From: Desulfovermiculus halophilus DSM 18834
GTDB lineage: Bacteria; Desulfobacterota; Desulfovibrionia; Desulfovibrionales; Desulfothermaceae
Assembly: GCF_000620765.1 (NCBI RefSeq)
Contig: NZ_JIAK01000029.1
Location: 1 to 33,028 of the forward strand
Length of the DNA: 33,028 nt
Direction of reading: 5' to 3'
The notes below the pieces were generated by a model. It saw nothing but the letters and a program-made list of their open reading frames with translations. It was not told the DNA's origin and searched no databases. The number at the start of each line of letters is the position of its first letter. The stretch's first letter is position 1. Position numbers and translations under genes: made by a program. Of the stretch, positions 30,234 through 33,028 are shown in pieces.

Positions 30234-30271
30234 TTGACCCAGGTCCAGTATGTCGATAGTATGTCGACATA
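30234..30271 (+). promoter_or_regulatory. Probable abiE promoter with operator palindrome, leaderless start
   Basis: TTGACC (30234-30239), a 17-nt spacer and TAGTAT (30257-30262) form a promoter whose expected transcription start is within a few bases of the ATG at 30272. The perfect palindrome TATGTCGACATA (30260-30271) overlaps the -10 and abuts the ATG, with a further TATGTCGA at 30249. No ribosome binding site is present, so the mRNA would be leaderless, with AbiEi possibly binding the palindrome to autoregulate. Confidence 0.55.
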
Positions 30272-30907
30272 ATGGAACCAAATCAATGGCATACACATCT
30301 TCCGGGCAATGAGTTTGATTATCTGGCCTTAATGGGCGCCTTGCAGGAATACAAACGGCCCAGGGATAAAGTGACCAAGCTTTTGGCCCACGGCCAGGTT
30401 ATCCGAGTCAAAAAGGGGATGTACATCCTGGGTCAGGGTATGCGCCGAAGACCGGAAATCAACCGGGAAATCCTGGGCAATCTCCTCTATGGTCCATCCT
30501 ATATCACTTTGGAGTACGCGCTGTCCTGGCATCAGCTCATTCCGGAGCGGACGGAAGCGGTGACCTCGGTTACTCTGTCTAAGTCAAAATCCTATACCAC
30601 GCCGGTGGGACGTTTCATCTATCGGCATGTCCACGAAACATACTACAGCCTGGGCATTGTGTCTCGAGTTCTCCCTGATGGCCGTGGCTTTCTCATGGCC
30701 AGCCCGGAAAAGGCCATTGCGGACACGGTGTATTTTGCCTCAGGACTGAGAAGTCGCGATGCCCTGCGGGATTTTCTGTTTGCCGATCTCAGGATTGAAC
30801 CTGAAGAAATGCGGTATTTGGACATTGCATTGTTCCGGGAGCTCACTGCTGTCCAGAATAAGAGGTCACTTTCTATGCTGTCTGAACTGGTTGGGGAATA
30901 TGCATGA
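30272..30907 (+). CDS. abiEi: AbiEi-like antitoxin / transcriptional regulator
   Basis: 211-aa protein of the AbiEi family. A winged helix-turn-helix at the N-terminus (YKRPRDKVTKLLAHGQVIRV then KKGMYILG) is followed by the C-terminal domain with SYITLEYALSWHQLIPE and GFLMASPEKAIADTVYF. AbiEi proteins repress their own promoter and counter AbiEii in a type IV TA / abortive-infection system. The ATG directly follows an operator-like palindrome. It overlaps abiEii by 4 nt. Confidence 0.85.
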   Translation: MEPNQWHTHLPGNEFDYLALMGALQEYKRPRDKVTKLLAHGQVIRVKKGMYILGQGMRRRPEINREILGNLLYGPSYITLEYALSWHQLIPERTEAVTSVTLSKSKSYTTPVGRFIYRHVHETYYSLGIVSRVLPDGRGFLMASPEKAIADTVYFASGLRSRDALRDFLFADLRIEPEEMRYLDIALFRELTAVQNKRSLSMLSELVGEYA

Positions 30908-31773
30908 AGGACGTCATCATTCAGATGGTGGAACGTTATAGTCCCCAAAGCATGGATGAATACGATACCGCGCTCAAGGAAATCATTCAGCGCATCTGCC
31001 TTTTGGGCCTTTGGCGGGCAAAATTTTTCGAACATGCAGCCTTTTACGGCGGCACCGCCCTGCGCCTTTTGTACGGTTTGGACCGCTTCTCCGAAGACCT
31101 TGATTTTTCGCTTTTGTCTGCACACCCGCAATTTGAACTTCAGCCCTATTTTCAGGCCGTGCACAGGGAACTTCTGGGATTTGGTTTTGAGGCTGAAATA
31201 ACAGAAAAAAACAAGGAAAACAGCCCAATTGCGACAGCCTTTGTCAAGGCCAATACCCGGGTGCATCGGCTGAGCATTGGCCTGCCGGAGAGACTGGCCA
31301 AACAGGTCCCGGGCAATCAAGCCTTGAAGGTCAAATTCGAGGTGGACACCGATCCGCCCTTGGGCTTTCACACTCAGATCCGCTATATTCTGCAGCCTGT
31401 GCCTTTCAGTGTACGCGTATTTGTGCCCCAGGATCTTTTTGCCGGAAAGATGCATGCCCTGCTCTTCCGAAAGTGGGGGCGCAGAGTAAAGGGCAGAGAC
31501 TGGTACGATCTGGTCTGGTTCGTGAGCCAGGAAATTCCCTTGCATCTTGAGCACTTGACCTCCCGAATGCGTCAGACCGGGGACTGGGAGCTGGAAACAC
31601 CTGTTTCCCGGCAGGACTGGGAGAGGATGTTCGGCCAGGCAATAGCAGAGCTGGATGTTCAGGCGGCCAAGCGGGATGTGCTCCCTTTTGTCCAGGATGC
31701 ATCCCAACTGGATGTGTGGTCGGCAGAGTTTTTCTCAGCTCTGGTTGATATGGTCAAGATCGAGAATGAATAG
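30904..31773 (+). CDS. abiEii: AbiEii-like nucleotidyltransferase toxin
   Basis: 289-aa protein of the nucleotidyltransferase-like AbiEii family. The polymerase-beta motif is AFYGGTALRLLYGLDRFSED then LDFSL, with GG49-50 and the catalytic D65/D67. QDLFAGKMHALLFRKWGRRV, then KGRDWYDLVWFV, gives the conserved lysine and the RDWYDL segment. These toxins add nucleotides to tRNA acceptor ends and stop growth during phage infection. Full length and coupled to abiEi by ATGA. Confidence 0.88.
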   Translation: MKDVIIQMVERYSPQSMDEYDTALKEIIQRICLLGLWRAKFFEHAAFYGGTALRLLYGLDRFSEDLDFSLLSAHPQFELQPYFQAVHRELLGFGFEAEITEKNKENSPIATAFVKANTRVHRLSIGLPERLAKQVPGNQALKVKFEVDTDPPLGFHTQIRYILQPVPFSVRVFVPQDLFAGKMHALLFRKWGRRVKGRDWYDLVWFVSQEIPLHLEHLTSRMRQTGDWELETPVSRQDWERMFGQAIAELDVQAAKRDVLPFVQDASQLDVWSAEFFSALVDMVKIENE

Positions 31774-31829
31774 ACCTTAAGAGTACTGCCCACGAAACAC
31801 CCGGAAATATAAGAAAAGAGAAGAATATG

Positions 31830-31938
31830 GCCCACGAAACACACGAAACACGCGAAAAATGAGAATAGAAGCAAGATATATCGCCACAGGCGAGATCTCT
31901 TGCTTTAACTTTCGTGTCATTTCGCGTGTTTCGTGGGC
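31830..31938. repeat. 109-bp GCCCACGAAACAC palindrome
   Basis: Left arm GCCCACGAAACACACGAAAC, core GCAAGATATATCGCC / GGCGAGATCTCTTGC and right arm TTTCGCGTGTTTCGTGGGC. It differs from the copy at 32071-32179 at only three positions, implying a recent duplication or movement. Confidence 0.9.
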
Positions 31939-31961
31939 TATAATTCTTTTTCGAGGGATTT

Positions 31962-32060
31962 ATGCGTTGTGCAGATGAAGTATATGCAATACTCGGCGCC
32001 TGTTTCGAGGTTTATAAACGCATGGGATGCGGGTTTCTGGAGGCTGTCTACTTTGAAAGA
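31962..32060 (+). pseudogene. GxxExxY-family gene truncated by a palindrome
   Basis: ATG 31962 begins MRCADEVYAILGACFEVYKR then MGCGFLEAVYFE, the conserved N-terminus of GxxExxY proteins (GFLEAVY is the name motif). After residue 30 a 109-bp palindrome replaces the remaining about 90 residues. Remarkably the frame stays open through the palindrome and enters the antitoxin at 32250 in phase, giving a 179-codon composite. Confidence 0.8.
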
Positions 32061-32070
32061 GAAGAGTATA

Positions 32071-32179
32071 GCCCACGAAACACACGAAACACGCGAAAAA
32101 TGAGAATAGAAGCAAGATATATCGCCACAGGCGAGATCTCTTGCCTTAACTTTCGTGTTATTTCGCGTGGTTCGTGGGC
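32071..32179. repeat. 109-bp GCCCACGAAACAC palindrome inside a reading frame
   Basis: Second copy of the 31830 element. In the GxxExxY frame it is translated as SPRNTRNTRKMRIEARYIA and onwards to VISRGSWAE without a stop. Confidence 0.9.
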
Positions 32180-32249
32180 AGAAGTTCTTTTTCTTTACGA
32201 AAGTCCGAAAATCGGATATTCTTACCGCATATATCCAAGGAGAGCAAAG

Positions 32250-32501
32250 ATGAGACAGCATCTGACCATATCCAAGAAAGGCCAGGTCACCCTGCCTGCC
32301 GAGCTGCGGAAAAAAATGGGCCTTGAAGCGGGAGGGACAGTGATTGCTGAAGAGAAAAACGGCGAGTTGATCCTGCGGCCGGCGGCGGTTGTGGAAATAG
32401 ACCTGTACACCGATGAACAGATTGACGGCTGGGATGAAGAGGACCGCCTTGATGCCCAAACCCGGGACATGATCCTGAATAAGCTCAGCGAAAAGGCATG
32501 A
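32250..32501 (+). CDS. AbrB/MazE-family antitoxin
   Basis: 83-aa protein with ISKKGQVTLPAELRKKMGLE, the AbrB DNA-binding hairpin, and a long acidic tail (DLYTDEQIDGWDEEDRLDAQ) for toxin binding. ATG 32250 is the likely start, with AAGGAGAGC upstream, although an in-frame extension through the GxxExxY remnant exists. The stop overlaps the toxin start by 4 nt. Confidence 0.85.
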   Translation: MRQHLTISKKGQVTLPAELRKKMGLEAGGTVIAEEKNGELILRPAAVVEIDLYTDEQIDGWDEEDRLDAQTRDMILNKLSEKA

Positions 32502-32920
32502 AGCGGATCTTCCTGGATGCAAACGTCATTTTCACTGCTGCGCACAATCCTGAAGGCAAGGCTGCCCTGCTCTTGGAGTTGGGCGGACTGGGACATTGGA
32601 AGCTGATCACCAGTCAGCTGGCCTGGGAGGAAGCGCACAGAAACCTTTCCATCAAGTTTCCAAAATGCGTCTCTAGGTTGAAAAAGCTGTACCAGGACCT
32701 GCAGATCGTGGCCAATCCTGGATCAAAGCCTTGCCCTCTTGAACTTCCAGCCAAAGATCAGCCCATATTCCTGGCCGCCCTCCAATCCCGGGCCACACAT
32801 CTGTTGACCGGTGACAAGGCCCATTTCGGTGCGTATATGAATAACCCTCTTGAAACACAGAATATAGTCATTCAGACTGTGGGCGATTTCTTCTTGGATG
32901 TGATTGAAGAAAACGAGTGA
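32498..32920 (+). CDS. PIN-domain toxin (VapC-like)
   Basis: 140-aa PIN nuclease: MKRIFLDANVIFTAAHNPEG with the first catalytic aspartate D7, QLAWEEAHRNL with the acidic helix residue, and ATHLLTGDKAHFGAYM with the third. Such toxins cleave RNA, often tRNA. ATG 32498 overlaps the antitoxin stop (ATGA). Complete. Confidence 0.85.
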   Translation: MKRIFLDANVIFTAAHNPEGKAALLLELGGLGHWKLITSQLAWEEAHRNLSIKFPKCVSRLKKLYQDLQIVANPGSKPCPLELPAKDQPIFLAALQSRATHLLTGDKAHFGAYMNNPLETQNIVIQTVGDFFLDVIEENE

Positions 32921-32948
32921 CCAGGGATGGTTGAAAGAGAAGAGTATG

Positions 32949-33028
32949 GCCCACGAAACACCCCAGTGTACTGGAAGAAAGTACACGGGGCAGGCTCGAA
33001 ACACTCGAAAAATGAGCATAGAAGCAAG
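32949..33028. repeat. GCCCACGAAACAC palindrome cut by the window edge
   Basis: The left arm GCCCACGAAACAC is followed by the CCCCAGTGTACT/AGTACACGGGG hairpin and CTCGAAACACTCGAAAAATG, the same arrangement as 30046. The right half lies outside the window. Confidence 0.8.

Noticed and set aside
2433-32920. Chromosomal integron carrying TA cassettes
   Set aside because: No integrase gene and no attC-like sites with a common recombination core next to each cassette were seen; the palindromes vary in position and orientation.

Overview
The window looks like chromosomal DNA of a Gram-negative bacterium, most likely a Desulfobacterota (deltaproteobacterial) lineage. This rests on a bacterial single-subunit STT3/PglB oligosaccharyltransferase, a PglC-type initiating sugar transferase, many dispersed palindromes and many toxin-antitoxin (TA) pairs. 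It is a judgement from gene content, not a database match. No rRNA, tRNA or CRISPR array was seen.

The backbone is a protein N-glycosylation / surface-glycan locus, almost all on the + strand. It contains family-4 glycosyltransferases (324-1385, 5031-6272, 9709-10927 frameshifted), a truncated sulfotransferase (1647-2228), a heparinase II/III-type protein (7855-9708), a PglB-like oligosaccharyltransferase (15324-17471), a PglC-like phosphoglycosyltransferase (25500-26165), a left-handed beta-helix acyltransferase (26158-26769) and a PglD/NeuD-like acetyltransferase (26790-27404). In outline, PglC would load the first sugar on a polyprenyl carrier, PglD-type enzymes acetylate sugars, the GT4 enzymes extend the glycan and PglB transfers it to protein.

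The backbone is heavily broken up. Partial copies of its own genes are scattered through it: a glycosyltransferase with an internal deletion (3228-3640), extra 3' ends of the 5031 glycosyltransferase (13626-13846, 18933-18993, 19993-20209), an oligosaccharyltransferase fragment (18804-18932) and two sugar-transferase 3' ends (27663-27926, 29801-29986). About thirteen intact or decaying TA-like modules lie between the glycan genes, together with two Rpn/YhgA-type PD-(D/E)XK nucleases, one IS1634-family insertion sequence and a probable IS21-type end repeat at the left edge.

At least four repeat families fill the gaps. (1) A 33-bp imperfect palindrome is present about 17 times; two near-identical copies bracket a RAYT-type REP transposase (17829-18752), which is its likely mobiliser. 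(2) Heptanucleotide arrays of GGTCGGA type often switch orientation around a fixed linker, and one array is read in frame inside the 5031 glycosyltransferase. (3) GC-rich modules carry the core CGGCCCATAGGGGCC. (4) Long CCCACGAAACAC-type and GTCCACGAAT-type palindromes have exchangeable hairpin cores. One of these has truncated a GxxExxY gene and leaves a frame open into a downstream antitoxin.

The most interesting overall reading is a glycosylation locus being duplicated, truncated and re-joined at repeats, with its own REP transposase and recombination-associated nucleases present. That reading is an inference; each gene fragment and repeat is visible directly.
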